Shown: piece after piece, positions 1 through 7,690 of the stretch
How the letters are laid out: every line of letters starts with the position of its first letter
How positions within the stretch are numbered: position 1 is the first letter of the stretch
Source: Endozoicomonas elysicola
Lineage (GTDB): Bacteria > Pseudomonadota > Gammaproteobacteria > Pseudomonadales > Endozoicomonadaceae
Direction of reading: 5' to 3'
DNA length: 64,000 nt
NCBI RefSeq assembly: GCF_000710775.1
Contig: NZ_JOJP01000001.1
Coordinates: 4,837,022-4,901,021 of the forward strand
Notes under the pieces: model-generated
What the model was told of the DNA's origin: nothing
What the model saw: only the letters and a program-made list of their open reading frames with translations
Databases searched by the model: none
Program-made: the position numbers and the translations under genes

Positions 1-24
1 ATTCTCTTAATACAAAGAGCAATT

Positions 25-100
25 TGGTGGGTCGTGTAGGATTCGAACCTACGACCAATTGGTTAAAAGCCAACTGCTCTACCAACTGAGCTAACGACCC
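25..100 (-). tRNA. tRNA-Lys(UUU)
   Basis: Full 76-nt cloverleaf on the minus strand with encoded CCA at 25-27. The anticodon loop reads CTTTTAA, giving anticodon UUU. The acceptor arms GGGTCGT and ACGACCC pair. The sequence is the same as the second tRNA-Lys 120 nt away, so the two are a tandem duplication in one transcript with the tRNA-Asn. Confidence 0.97.
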
Positions 101-220
101 ATTCTTTTACAAAGAATCTTTTAAAGAGCAAAATTATGTATTTATCACTGACACTTATTGGTCAGGATAAAAAAACCGCCATATCATAAGGCGGTCACAC
201 ACCATTAGCAAGTAGCTTAA

Positions 221-296
221 TGGTGGGTCGTGTAGGATTCGAACCTACGACCAATTGGTTAAAAGCCAACTGCTCTACCAACTGAGCTAACGACCC
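221..296 (-). tRNA. tRNA-Lys(UUU), second copy
   Basis: Second 76-nt tRNA-Lys with the same anticodon UUU and encoded CCA at 221-223. It lies between tRNA-Asn (upstream in the transcript) and the first tRNA-Lys copy. The 120-bp spacer contains a GGCGGT-type short inverted sequence near 175-195 that could be a processing or termination signal. Confidence 0.97.
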
Positions 297-341
297 ATTT
301 CCTCTAAGAGTTGTTTAATTAAAACACCTCTCAAGAAAAAG

Positions 342-417
342 TGGCTCCCCGAGCTGGACTCGAACCAGCGACCCAATGATTAACAGTCATTTGCTCTACC
401 AACTGAGCTATCAGGGA
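342..417 (-). tRNA. tRNA-Asn(GUU)
   Basis: 76-nt cloverleaf on the minus strand, encoded CCA at 342-344, anticodon loop CTGTTAA giving GUU. It is the first gene of the Asn-Lys-Lys tRNA operon and has a sigma70-type promoter about 45 nt upstream. Confidence 0.97.
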
Positions 418-462
418 ACAACATGTGGGGGGTGATTTCTCGTCACCAACCAACGGCAGCGA

Positions 463-490
463 ATGATAAGGTTATTTTGCCGTGAGTCAA
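463..490 (-). promoter_or_regulatory. Sigma70-type promoter of the tRNA-Asn-Lys-Lys operon
   Basis: On the minus strand TTGACT (485-490) and TATCAT (463-468) are spaced by 16 nt, each one mismatch or so from consensus. The sequence just downstream is GC-rich, as in the discriminators of stringently controlled stable-RNA promoters. The spacing puts the start about 40 nt before tRNA-Asn. Role inferred from motif and position. Confidence 0.7.
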
Positions 491-520
491 GTATTCCACT
501 GCAAAAAACTTTTTAAAAAA

Positions 521-543
521 AAGCTGCATAGGCAGCTTTTTTT
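521..543 (-). terminator. Rho-independent terminator of the peroxiredoxin gene
   Basis: Perfect 7-bp stem AAGCTGC/GCAGCTT around a 4-nt loop, flanked by A runs on one side and T runs on the other, so it can work in either direction. It sits 16 nt after the peroxiredoxin stop codon and separates that gene from the tRNA promoter. Confidence 0.85.
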
Positions 544-558
544 ACTCAGAGCCAGATT

Positions 559-1161
559 TTAAAGGCCATCAGCACTCTCAGAAAGGTACTTGGCAACGCC
601 ATCTGGAGAAGCAGTCATACCCTTGTCACCCTTGCTCCAACCAGCTGGGCAAACTTCACCATGTTCTTCATGGAACTGCAGAGCGTCAACCAGACGAATC
701 AACTCGTCCATATTTCGACCCAATGGCAGATCATTAACAATCTGAGAACGAACCAGACCGTCCTTATCGATCAGGAAAGCACCACGGAAAGCCACACCAC
801 CTTCAGACTCAACATCATAAGATTTACAGATGTCGTGTGTCATATCAGCAGCCAGTGTGTATTTGACCTGACCGATACCACCCTGATCTACAGGGGTATT
901 ACGCCATGCGTTATGGGTAAAGTGAGAGTCAATGGAAACACCAATAACTTCAACGCCACGCTCCTGAAAAGCATCCATACGATGATCCAGAGCGATCAGC
1001 TCAGAAGGACATACGAAAGTGAAATCCAGAGGGTAAAAAAACAGCAGACCATACTTACCACGGATGGCTTCGGACAGTGTAAAAGCATCAACAATAGAGC
1101 CATCACCCAGTACTGCAGGTACCGTAAAGTCAGGAGCCTTCTTGCCTACTAAAACGCCCAT
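559..1161 (-). CDS. Typical 2-Cys peroxiredoxin (AhpC/Prx1 type)
   Basis: Cytoplasmic thiol peroxidase of 200 residues that reduces hydrogen peroxide and organic hydroperoxides. The peroxidatic cysteine is C51 in the FVCPSE motif, preceded by the PLDFT active-site segment with its conserved Thr. The resolving cysteine is C171 in EVCPAGW, as in obligate-dimer 2-Cys enzymes. A GGIG motif (about 94-97) resembles the GGLG loop of hyperoxidation-sensitive eukaryotic peroxiredoxins, but the C-terminal YF motif is replaced (KYLSES). No ahpF neighbour is present, so the reductant is probably thioredoxin (inference). Monocistronic: own terminator, and a 420-bp upstream gap. Confidence 0.95.
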   Translation of the reverse strand: MGVLVGKKAPDFTVPAVLGDGSIVDAFTLSEAIRGKYGLLFFYPLDFTFVCPSELIALDHRMDAFQERGVEVIGVSIDSHFTHNAWRNTPVDQGGIGQVKYTLAADMTHDICKSYDVESEGGVAFRGAFLIDKDGLVRSQIVNDLPLGRNMDELIRLVDALQFHEEHGEVCPAGWSKGDKGMTASPDGVAKYLSESADGL

Positions 1162-1371
1162 AAGTGTATCTCCAATGGTTTACGAAGTTATACGCTTTAA
1201 TACGATAGTCCAAATCAGGAACCACACCGAACAGCGCACCACAAAAACTGCGAACATAATCATACACAGGACTACGGTTTTCGCCTACCATAACAGAGAC
1301 AAATAGCTATAAATTTTACCAACGACCGCAATTTTATTGGCAAAAGAAGGATTAGCCGCCTACACCTGCGA

Positions 1372-1420
1372 AAAAATGATCAATCACTGTTCCAATATGT
1401 TTCAACATATGATCATTTTT
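1372..1420. promoter_or_regulatory. Nested palindromes in the gap upstream of the peroxiredoxin
   Basis: An 11-bp outer inverted repeat AAAAATGATCA (1372-1382) and TGATCATTTTT (1410-1420) encloses a second one, ATATGTT/AACATAT (1395-1410). The 1162-1583 gap otherwise shows no gene I can support. The symmetry fits operators for dimeric regulators, or a transcribed hairpin. The regulator is unknown. Confidence 0.35.
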
Positions 1421-1583
1421 CAGTAAATAGACAGCCCACAACAGTTTTATATAGGTATGCACACTTTGCCGAACTGCAACAGGCTATAACTTTTGCTTTA
1501 ACGAGTGGTATGTCATATGAGTTGAACTTTGCAGAAATAATAGAATCGAAACTATTTTCGAAATCTATTGTTGGACTAAACCA

Positions 1584-2294
1584 ATGGATTCACCTGCATC
1601 ATCATCCCGCTTCAGCCCTCCGGGCGCCGAGCATCTTCCATCCAGAGAGAGCTTTCAGGCCACAGTCTCTCTTCATCAATCTCAAAGTCAAAAAGTAAGC
1701 AGCTCTCATAACCGACGGGATGTTAGCCCGCTTTCTCACCCTCAAATACACATGCCAGGACAAAGAGGAACGGAAACATCAGAGCAAACATTCAAACCCT
1801 TGGGTGCCAGAGAGAAAAAAGAATCAATTCCTTTTGATGATTCAGACAATCAGATTTCTGAACTTTTCTCATTAATCAACATTACGAGTGATCCAAATCA
1901 CAAGGATGGCAATCTCTTAAAGCCAGTAGCAGTTTATACACGCCAACACTCAGCTCCTGAGAAGGTGGGAGGTAACTGTAAAGACATTAGTGAATCGAAC
2001 CCAATTCACCAGGATAGGGTGGTTAGTAAAACACGGAAACGTCAACGATTAGAAATGCCGGAAGATACCAGCCAAAAGTTTGCTTCTTTTCCAAAAAGAC
2101 ATCATCTTCGTCCAGAAATGTCTTATACCGCTACCAGGGATATGAGATTTATTTTTACCCCTCAAGCTCCTGTAACTCATTCGCCGCAACAAATGGACTC
2201 ACTTCCATTCGATATGAAATTTTTTGAAGAACGCGATATGGGCTCTGACAGACGAAACGCTGAAAAAACACAGCTCCCTGAAGGGAAGCCTTAA
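1584..2294 (+). CDS. Hypothetical protein with disordered composition and a basic, NLS-like cluster
   Basis: 236 residues that I do not recognise. The sequence is rich in Ser, Pro, Gln, His and Lys with few hydrophobic runs, so it is probably largely disordered. No signal peptide or membrane segment is seen. A compact basic cluster KTRKRQR lies at 149-155, followed by PKRHH near 170; together they look like a eukaryotic nuclear localisation signal, though chance is possible. No strong Shine-Dalgarno precedes the ATG. It stands alone, between the peroxiredoxin promoter and a convergent glutaredoxin gene. Composition and isolation recall the orphan bHLH-like protein at 13674-14885. A secreted effector is one possibility; a spurious ORF cannot be excluded. 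Confidence 0.5.
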   Translation: MDSPASSSRFSPPGAEHLPSRESFQATVSLHQSQSQKVSSSHNRRDVSPLSHPQIHMPGQRGTETSEQTFKPLGAREKKESIPFDDSDNQISELFSLINITSDPNHKDGNLLKPVAVYTRQHSAPEKVGGNCKDISESNPIHQDRVVSKTRKRQRLEMPEDTSQKFASFPKRHHLRPEMSYTATRDMRFIFTPQAPVTHSPQQMDSLPFDMKFFEERDMGSDRRNAEKTQLPEGKP

Positions 2295-2406
2295 ACAGGA
2301 AGAAAGTAAAAAGTGTTTCGGTTAAAGCGATGTAATTAACTTCAGCTAGGTGAGAAGCTCTATTTCAATACAGAGGACTCTCACCCAAGCCAAGCCGTGG
2401 CGAATA

Positions 2407-2742
2407 TCAGTCTTCAGCCTTTTCTGCAGAACCAGCAGCCTCAGCAATCAGCTGCTGCAACTCACCGCTGTTAAACATATCAATGATAATATCACTACCA
2501 CCGATCAGCTCACCCTTAATCCATAACTGTGGGAAGGTAGGCCAGTTAGCATACTTGGGCAGGTTGGCACGAATCTCAGGATTGGCCAGTATATCAACAA
2601 AAGCAAACTGTTCACCGCAGGCCATTAAAGCCTGAACCGCCTTGGACGAAAAACCACACTGCGGCAATTTGGGAGAGCCCTTCATGTACAGCAGGATATC
2701 ATGGGATTCAATCTGATCTTTTATTTGCTCCATTACGTCCAT
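2407..2742 (-). CDS. grxD: Monothiol glutaredoxin Grx4
   Basis: 111 residues, the usual length of the GrxD family, which carries or delivers [2Fe-2S] clusters, often with BolA proteins. The monothiol motif CGFS (C29) follows the conserved MKGSP and precedes the WPTFPQLW and GG(S/C)D motifs that bind glutathione. It is cytoplasmic and stands alone on the minus strand. The C-terminal acidic tail (SAEKAED) is a family feature of variable sequence. A weak inverted repeat (GGTGAGA/TCTCACC, 2349-2385) lies downstream and may help terminate both this gene and the convergent orphan. Confidence 0.96.
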   Translation of the reverse strand: MDVMEQIKDQIESHDILLYMKGSPKLPQCGFSSKAVQALMACGEQFAFVDILANPEIRANLPKYANWPTFPQLWIKGELIGGSDIIIDMFNSGELQQLIAEAAGSAEKAED

Positions 2743-2888
2743 GAGACGACCTCTTCTTCATTGGAATCATAAGACAGGGCATTTTAAAGAAAATACCTGA
2801 CTGTCACCATATGTTATTACATATATTCCAATAGATAAAAATAACCAACATAGAATCAATTAGTTACAAAAAAGAACCTGTTCCGGTG

Positions 2889-3215
2889 CTATATTCGAAT
2901 GGCATACACAAAAGCTTCCACAGATTGCTCCTTCAGCTTTACCATTACAGGAACCCGCCTATATTCTCGCCCCTCAAACTCATCAATGGCTGTCCAGTAC
3001 CGAGCCAGTTCTCCAGATGACAAAACCCACCCTTTAACCTCATCACCTTCATCTGAGGGCATAATGCCAGGATAACCCATGGAAGCCCCCCAACCTTTAT
3101 CCAATAGAAACCCCTTTATGCTTGCTGACTCCCACGTTCCCGATACTTTATCCAGTATATGATGATTTTCTCGGCCCGGAGCTAATGTCCCATAAACAAA
3201 TAGACGCTGAATCAC
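2889..3215 (-). CDS. Gamma-glutamylcyclotransferase-like (AIG2/GGCT fold) protein
   Basis: 108 residues of the gamma-glutamylcyclotransferase-like family. The N-terminal FVYGTLAPG matches the YGTL(x)xG substrate-binding loop, and the Glu in IDEFEG (about residue 80) fits the catalytic acid. Relatives open gamma-glutamyl dipeptides or gamma-glutamylamines to 5-oxoproline; the substrate here cannot be told. The gene starts about 125 bp from the divergent MerR gene, so the two may share regulation. The product is cytoplasmic, with no signal peptide. Confidence 0.82.
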   Translation of the reverse strand: MIQRLFVYGTLAPGRENHHILDKVSGTWESASIKGFLLDKGWGASMGYPGIMPSDEGDEVKGWVLSSGELARYWTAIDEFEGREYRRVPVMVKLKEQSVEAFVYAIRI

Positions 3216-3284
3216 CTATAAACGCTCCTATTAAGTGCAAAAAATAACCTTAGATGAGTCCAGTGATCTTGTTTTGATTTTCTA

Positions 3285-3315
3285 TTGACCCGTCTATTAG
3301 TGTAGGGTTGAGAAT
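3285..3315 (+). promoter_or_regulatory. MerR-type promoter/operator in front of the MerR gene
   Basis: TTGACC (3285-3290) and GAGAAT (3310-3315) are separated by 19 nt, the long spacer typical of MerR-activated promoters. An inverted pair ACCC (3288-3291) and GGGT (3305-3308) sits in the spacer. Known MerR regulators bind such symmetric spacers and untwist the promoter. Autoregulation of the gene starting at 3343 is inferred. Confidence 0.5.
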
Positions 3316-3342
3316 TGACCTCGTATTCACCCTGGAGGCCAT

Positions 3343-3867
3343 ATGCTTACGGTTACTCAATTGGCCAGAAAATACGATGTATCGCGTACTACGATTCTCT
3401 ACTACGAGCGTGAAGGTTTACTCATGCCTCACACTCGATCGGAGAATGGCTACCGATGGTATGGGCAGAATGAAATCAAACGCCTTGAAGCCATCATGGC
3501 TTATCGTGCTTTCGGCATACCAGTCAGCAATATTGCGCCTCTTCTAAACCGTGAAGACGATATGGAGCAGGAACGCATTTTACGCGATCAGCTGATGGCT
3601 CTTGAACATGAGATCCAGAAGCTCCGCCACCAGCAAAAAGCGATTGTATTGCTTCTTAAACAACCTTCCTTACTGGAGCAAAGCATGGTCAATAAAGACC
3701 GTTGGACAGAGATTATGAAAGCGGCCGGGTTCAGCGAAGATGACATGAAAAACTGGCATCAGCAGTTTGAAAAGATGGAGCCAGAGGCACACCAGGAATT
3801 CCTGGAATCCCTGAGTATTGATAAAGAGGAAATAGATAAAATCCGTGTCTGGTCAAGACAGCCTTAA
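3343..3867 (+). CDS. MerR family transcriptional regulator
   Basis: 174-residue DNA-binding regulator. The winged helix-turn-helix is at the extreme N terminus (TVTQLARKYDVSRTTILYY then EREGLL and NGYRWY), as in all MerR proteins. A coiled-coil dimerisation helix follows (about 75-110, EQERILRDQLMALEHEIQKL). The C-terminal part has no Cys or metal-binding loop, so it is not a classical metal sensor. The start is supported by GGAGG at 3334-3338. The effector and targets are unknown; the divergent cyclotransferase-like gene is a candidate target. Confidence 0.9.
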   Translation: MLTVTQLARKYDVSRTTILYYEREGLLMPHTRSENGYRWYGQNEIKRLEAIMAYRAFGIPVSNIAPLLNREDDMEQERILRDQLMALEHEIQKLRHQQKAIVLLLKQPSLLEQSMVNKDRWTEIMKAAGFSEDDMKNWHQQFEKMEPEAHQEFLESLSIDKEEIDKIRVWSRQP

Positions 3868-3875
3868 AAATAGAG

Positions 3876-3909
3876 ATACTGGGAGCTCTTAAGAGTGAGC
3901 TCCCAGTAT
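3876..3909. terminator. Bidirectional hairpin terminator between merR-type and GNAT genes
   Basis: Perfect 13-bp stem ATACTGGGAGCTC/GAGCTCCCAGTAT with an 8-nt loop, placed between two convergent stop codons (3867 and 3920). A short T stretch follows on each strand. Confidence 0.85.
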
Positions 3910-3919
3910 TTCCCCTGAA

Positions 3920-4405
3920 TTACTGATCACCAGCAAAAGCTGTCAATGCTGCCCCAACCAACTGATAGCCCACCCATTCACTTTTAGGCCTAGCCCCAAT
4001 GGACTCATAAAACTCGATGGCTGGCTCATTCCAGTCCAGCACGCTCCATTCAAAACGCCCGCAATTTTCAGCAACCGCGTTCCTTGCCAAGTATTTCAAC
4101 ATCGCTTTCCCCGCACCTAAACTGCGATACTCCGGAGCAATATACAGATCCTCCAGATAAAGACCTTTTCTTCCCAGCCACGTTGAATAGTTATAGAAAT
4201 AGACTGCAAAACCGATAGGCTTTCCATCCAGTTCACCGATAATGGCTTTTGCCGTGGCATGAAGCCCAAAGATTGACGCCTGAATATCAGAAATCGTGGC
4301 AATCACTTCATCTTCTGCTTTTTCAAATCGGGCAAGGTCCTTAACAAACCCCAGAATCAATGCAGAATCCTCTGCAACCGCTTCTCTGATCACAACCTGC
4401 GACAC
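3920..4405 (-). CDS. GNAT N-acetyltransferase, diamine/thialysine acetyltransferase-like
   Basis: 161-residue single-domain acetyl-CoA acetyltransferase. It shows the GNAT acetyl-CoA loop as YRSLGAGKAML (about residues 93-103), and the preceding LEDLYIAPEYR strand typical of the spermidine/spermine acetyltransferase (SSAT) and SAT2-like branch. The DWNEPAIEFYESIGA segment near 125-140 is the family's C-terminal motif. Likely substrates are polyamines or lysine analogues, by family analogy only. The product is cytoplasmic and the gene monocistronic, ending at the shared terminator. Confidence 0.88.
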   Translation of the reverse strand: MSQVVIREAVAEDSALILGFVKDLARFEKAEDEVIATISDIQASIFGLHATAKAIIGELDGKPIGFAVYFYNYSTWLGRKGLYLEDLYIAPEYRSLGAGKAMLKYLARNAVAENCGRFEWSVLDWNEPAIEFYESIGARPKSEWVGYQLVGAALTAFAGDQ

Positions 4406-4498
4406 GATACCCTCCAGCCAACATCAATTTGTCGTACGCTACACGTTAGAAACGTCCGAAATGATGTATGAGCAAAAGAAAATCTGCAATCGGAGAGT

Positions 4499-5401
4499 TT
4501 AGAAGTGTACTGGTAATTCCAGCAGGTGAGTGGTTTTGAGAGTCTCACCATGGCTATTAAGCTTATGCCTGATTCGCTCAGACATATTAGCTACCCATGC
4601 ACCTTGAGGTGGCTGTGAGTAAAAATGTTTTCTTATGCCGACGAAGATAGAGTGAGCCATCTTGTTTTGATAACTCTTTGTCACCAACTTCTTCGCTTCT
4701 GAGGCATTAGAGATGAAGCCAGCTTCAATCATAATCGATGGGATTTTTCTTGCAGCCAGAACGGTAATAGCCTGCTTTTTAACGCCATGGCTGTGTAGCC
4801 TGTTAATTTTACCAAGTTCTTTCAGCACCAGCTGGCCAATATGCTGAGTACGCTCCAGTTTATTTCTTGGGTGATAAATAACCGAAGACCCATGAACGCC
4901 TTTAACCTTAAAGGCATCCGCATGTATCGAAACCACCATGTCAGCCTTATTTTTTAAAGCAAATTTCAATCGATCAATGATTGAGATAAAACGATCCCCA
5001 TCTCTAACCATAATGGGTTTAAAGCCGCTCTCTTTTTCCAGCAATGCAGCCAGTTTTCTGGCAATAGCTAAACAAATATCTTTTTCCAGGGCACCATTAG
5101 GTCCGACCGCCCCGGGGTCTTTTCCACCATGCCCAGCATCAATAACAATGACAATATCACGCCCTTTCTGTGAAGAAAGCGCTTTGCCCTTTTCAATAAC
5201 CTCATCGGATAACTCTGTGCTATTTAACTGAAAATCAACTTCTATTTCAGATAAATACCCTAATCCAGAGCCAGGCAGAACGTCATTAGACGTAGCTGCA
5301 TATTTAGCGGTCATAAACAGAACAAAAACCAGCAGCAGCATTAAATAGCCCACTATAGTGGCTTTATACAGTATACCTCTGCCTGAAATGATACTACTCA
5401 T
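4499..5401 (-). CDS. N-acetylmuramoyl-L-alanine amidase (Amidase_3, AmiA/B/C type)
   Basis: Zinc amidase that cleaves the lactyl-Ala bond of peptidoglycan, probably in cell separation. The catalytic domain shows the Zn ligands and acid in order: DAGHGG (His), GALEKD (Glu), SIHADA (His) and the catalytic Glu in IEAGF. An N-terminal hydrophobic segment (about residues 12-32) suggests a signal anchor or signal peptide to the periplasm. There is no LysM or AMIN domain, so it is shorter than E. coli AmiC. I place the start at 5401 because AGGGAG lies about 8 nt upstream of it; a longer reading frame begins at 5443 without such support. 300 residues. Confidence 0.92.
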   Translation of the reverse strand: MSSIISGRGILYKATIVGYLMLLLVFVLFMTAKYAATSNDVLPGSGLGYLSEIEVDFQLNSTELSDEVIEKGKALSSQKGRDIVIVIDAGHGGKDPGAVGPNGALEKDICLAIARKLAALLEKESGFKPIMVRDGDRFISIIDRLKFALKNKADMVVSIHADAFKVKGVHGSSVIYHPRNKLERTQHIGQLVLKELGKINRLHSHGVKKQAITVLAARKIPSIMIEAGFISNASEAKKLVTKSYQNKMAHSIFVGIRKHFYSQPPQGAWVANMSERIRHKLNSHGETLKTTHLLELPVHF

Positions 5402-5561
5402 ACAGCTACTCCCTGCAAACTGACTACATGCCTTCCATGGCAATCCCCGATATTACTGAATTTACTGAGCAGTACACTTCGACATTAGTTGTAATATTTG
5501 AACAGCCCCACCCGAAACGCCTCAAAAAGAGTGAAGCAATAAGACCAATGGATAATAAAGC

Positions 5562-6143
5562 TCATTTCTTAATCAGACTGATCGTCTGATGAGATGAAAA
5601 GTGACCATTAAGGTACGATGTAATGTCGATAGACATTTTTTTTCCTCTTGCATCAAAAGAAATCAAATTCTCAACTAAATGGGCACCACTGCCATTAGGC
5701 TGATAATATTTCTCTTCAACCGTTATCGTTGAGCCTGATCGTTGATAATGAAAAATAGTCTCATCATCGAAATAATAGGCAACATCCATCGCCGTTTTAT
5801 TACCGTCTCTCTTGTCCGTTTGAAAGCGGATAGTTTCTTCCCGCCCTTTTTCAACCTCTGTTTCCATTTCATAGGTTTTACTATAGGCTTTCATCGCCTT
5901 ACTAGAACCTCTGCAATCCGTAAAAACAGACTCTCCCTCCCACTCGCCTTTTATTGATTTATAAAGGTCTCTCAGCTGCTTTTTTTCACTGGAACTAAAC
6001 CGAACAGGATCACCCACATCAAAGTATGCCTCCCCCAGAGATACGAAATTTCTGGATTCTTCATAGCAATCAACGGCGAAAGCAGCCCCTGAGCTGACAG
6101 AGAACAGGGTGCCCAGCAAAAATACGGACAGGCTATTTTTCAT
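5562..6143 (-). CDS. Secreted hypothetical protein
   Basis: 193 residues with a clear Sec signal peptide (KNSLSVFLLGTLFSVSSGAAFA, cut near residue 23). The mature part is hydrophilic with two Cys (C26 region and DCRGS near 76) that could form a disulfide, and looks beta-rich, ending in alternating polar/hydrophobic strands. I do not recognise the family. The section SIKGEWEGESVFTDCRG recalls small lipocalin-like proteins that measure 'total' ligand binding, but that is weak. The small frame at 6133-6324 overlaps its start by 11 nt. Confidence 0.7.
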   Translation of the reverse strand: MKNSLSVFLLGTLFSVSSGAAFAVDCYEESRNFVSLGEAYFDVGDPVRFSSSEKKQLRDLYKSIKGEWEGESVFTDCRGSSKAMKAYSKTYEMETEVEKGREETIRFQTDKRDGNKTAMDVAYYFDDETIFHYQRSGSTITVEEKYYQPNGSGAHLVENLISFDARGKKMSIDITSYLNGHFSSHQTISLIKK

Positions 6144-6324
6144 TATGGTGGTTACCCCAAAGATATTTATCTATTCTTTTATCAGCAAATACACAACGTT
6201 GAATTGTCGTCAGAAGCTGATCATCTCTCTCTCGCCACCTTGTTTCATTCATCCAGGTCAACAGTTCTCTTAACAGCGGCATTCTGCACCGGTTATTAAC
6301 AATAGTTTGAGACCTGTTTCTCAA
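6133..6324 (-). CDS. Small hypothetical ORF, possibly coupled to the secreted protein
   Basis: 63 codons, strongly basic and Arg-rich with Leu-rich helix potential (LLRELLTWMNETRWRERDD). Its stop overlaps the start of the secreted protein by 11 nt, a layout compatible with translational coupling. No family is recognised and no good ribosome site is visible, so it may be non-coding leader. Confidence 0.3.
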   Translation of the reverse strand: MRNRSQTIVNNRCRMPLLRELLTWMNETRWRERDDQLLTTIQRCVFADKRIDKYLWGNHHNEK

Positions 6325-6336
6325 TCTTTTTAATCA

Positions 6337-7320
6337 TCATGAAAGTTCAGATAAAAAAACCAGCAGCGCACGATTGACCTGATCCGGCCTCTCCTGCTGA
6401 ACCCAATGGCCAGCACCGTCAATAATGGTTGCTCCCCTGAAGTCAGTGCAACTCACACCAGGATTTTCATAGAGATCCACCCCGGGGATAAGACCACGCA
6501 CAATATCCAGAGAGCCTGCAACAAAGCAGCTAGGCTGATCAACCGTTAACTCTGACAGCTGGGGTAATAACGCCCAGTCTCGCTGTTGAGCCCTGTAGCG
6601 GTTAAGTGAACCTCGAAAACCACTCAGCTTATAGGCATCCACAAAATACCGTAAGTCTTCGTCCGTAAGCCATTCTGGCAAGGGGTTTGGGTCAGGCATA
6701 CCACCCAGCAAACTATCATCAGGTCCTTTAGAGGCCATCAGTTGCTCCCAGCTATGTTCAGCAAGGCAGTCACCGGAAATAGCGTAGTACATCGTCCTGA
6801 GCGCTCTTGGTATATCAGCTTCAAGCTCCGCTTCTGCAATGCCTTCTTTTTGAAAATAGAGCTGATAGAAAAACTTTCCCTGGTACAGCTGTTTCCAGAG
6901 TTCAATGGCAGAAACCTCACCTCGCTGCATATAAGGAACACTGAGCCCTGCGACGGCAGAAACTCTTTCCGGGTATAAAGCGGCAGTGTTCCAGCATATT
7001 GGAGCACCCCAGTCATGACCGACCAGAATAGCTGTTTCCTCTCCTAATGCATCAATCAACCCCACCACATCGCCGGTCAGATGAATCATGTCGTATGCTT
7101 CAACTGGGTACGGTTTATCACTTCCACCATAACCCCGCACGTCGGGAGCCACCACCCGATACCCGGCAGCAGCAACCGCCTGGATCTGATGCCGCCACGA
7201 GTACCAGAGCTCTGGCCAGCCATGAACCATAATCACCAAAGGTCCCGTACCTTCAACAGCGGCCCAGACTGAAATGCCATTAATATTGAACTGTTGTAAT
7301 GAAAAGGTATCAGCCTGCAT
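6337..7320 (-). CDS. Alpha/beta hydrolase, epoxide hydrolase-like
   Basis: 327 residues of the soluble epoxide hydrolase branch of the alpha/beta-hydrolase fold. HGWPE (about 33-37) is the HGxP oxyanion motif. GHDWG carries the nucleophilic Asp (about residue 106). The acid and base are expected in the C-terminal segment; GAGHW near 304 gives the His. The cap domain holds several Tyr that could donate to the epoxide oxygen. Cytoplasmic, no signal peptide. Function by family: opening epoxides to diols; a haloalkane dehalogenase is less likely because of the HGWPE/GHDWG pair. The gene is alone, divergent from the YnjA-like cluster, with a palindromic repeat between them. Confidence 0.88.
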   Translation of the reverse strand: MQADTFSLQQFNINGISVWAAVEGTGPLVIMVHGWPELWYSWRHQIQAVAAAGYRVVAPDVRGYGGSDKPYPVEAYDMIHLTGDVVGLIDALGEETAILVGHDWGAPICWNTAALYPERVSAVAGLSVPYMQRGEVSAIELWKQLYQGKFFYQLYFQKEGIAEAELEADIPRALRTMYYAISGDCLAEHSWEQLMASKGPDDSLLGGMPDPNPLPEWLTDEDLRYFVDAYKLSGFRGSLNRYRAQQRDWALLPQLSELTVDQPSCFVAGSLDIVRGLIPGVDLYENPGVSCTDFRGATIIDGAGHWVQQERPDQVNRALLVFLSELS

Positions 7321-7396
7321 AGGGTGCCTCCGTGGTTGAACTGTTCAGAACTATAGACAAAATTCACTTAAGCTCTGCTTTCAGTCGTAACACCTG

Positions 7397-7535
7397 TATA
7401 CCCGTCGCCTGTCAAGTTGCTACTTTGTTGGCTGCATTCGCTCACTGGAGTGCAGGCCCGGCCACATAGTTTTTCTATGCTCCCGGGACTTCGCTTATTT
7501 GCCACCACGTAGCCACTTAAAACCCATTGGGTATA
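7397..7535 (-). repeat. Palindromic repeat, copy 1 (conserved core, variable stem)
   Basis: 139-bp element bounded by TATACCC (7397-7403) and GGGTATA (7529-7535). A second paired arm, AAGTTGCTAC (7414-7423) and GTAGCCACTT (7509-7518), lies inside. Its reverse complement shares the core GGCGGCAAxxAAGCGAAGxCCCG with the copies at 22953-23097 and 28209-28352. It covers the first part of the frame opening at 7499, so that frame's 5' end is not coding. Confidence 0.85.
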
Positions 7536-7690
7536 TATATGGACGGTTCAATCCAAGGAAACTGAAAACAGCTGACCCAGATCACGCGCTCACCAGAATG
7601 CATAGGGATTTGTCCCCTGTCCCTTGTAGATCTCCGCCTTTCCTGCCAACATCGATTGACCTACTATGGAACTGCACGCTGGAATCAGCC

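Noticed and set aside
1510-1698. 62-codon frame overlapping the 236-residue orphan
   Set aside because: Shifted frame of the orphan start; no independent support.
7499-7690. 5' part of the YnjA-like frame
   Set aside because: It lies in palindromic repeat copy 1 and adds residues without family similarity, so the start is set at 7691.
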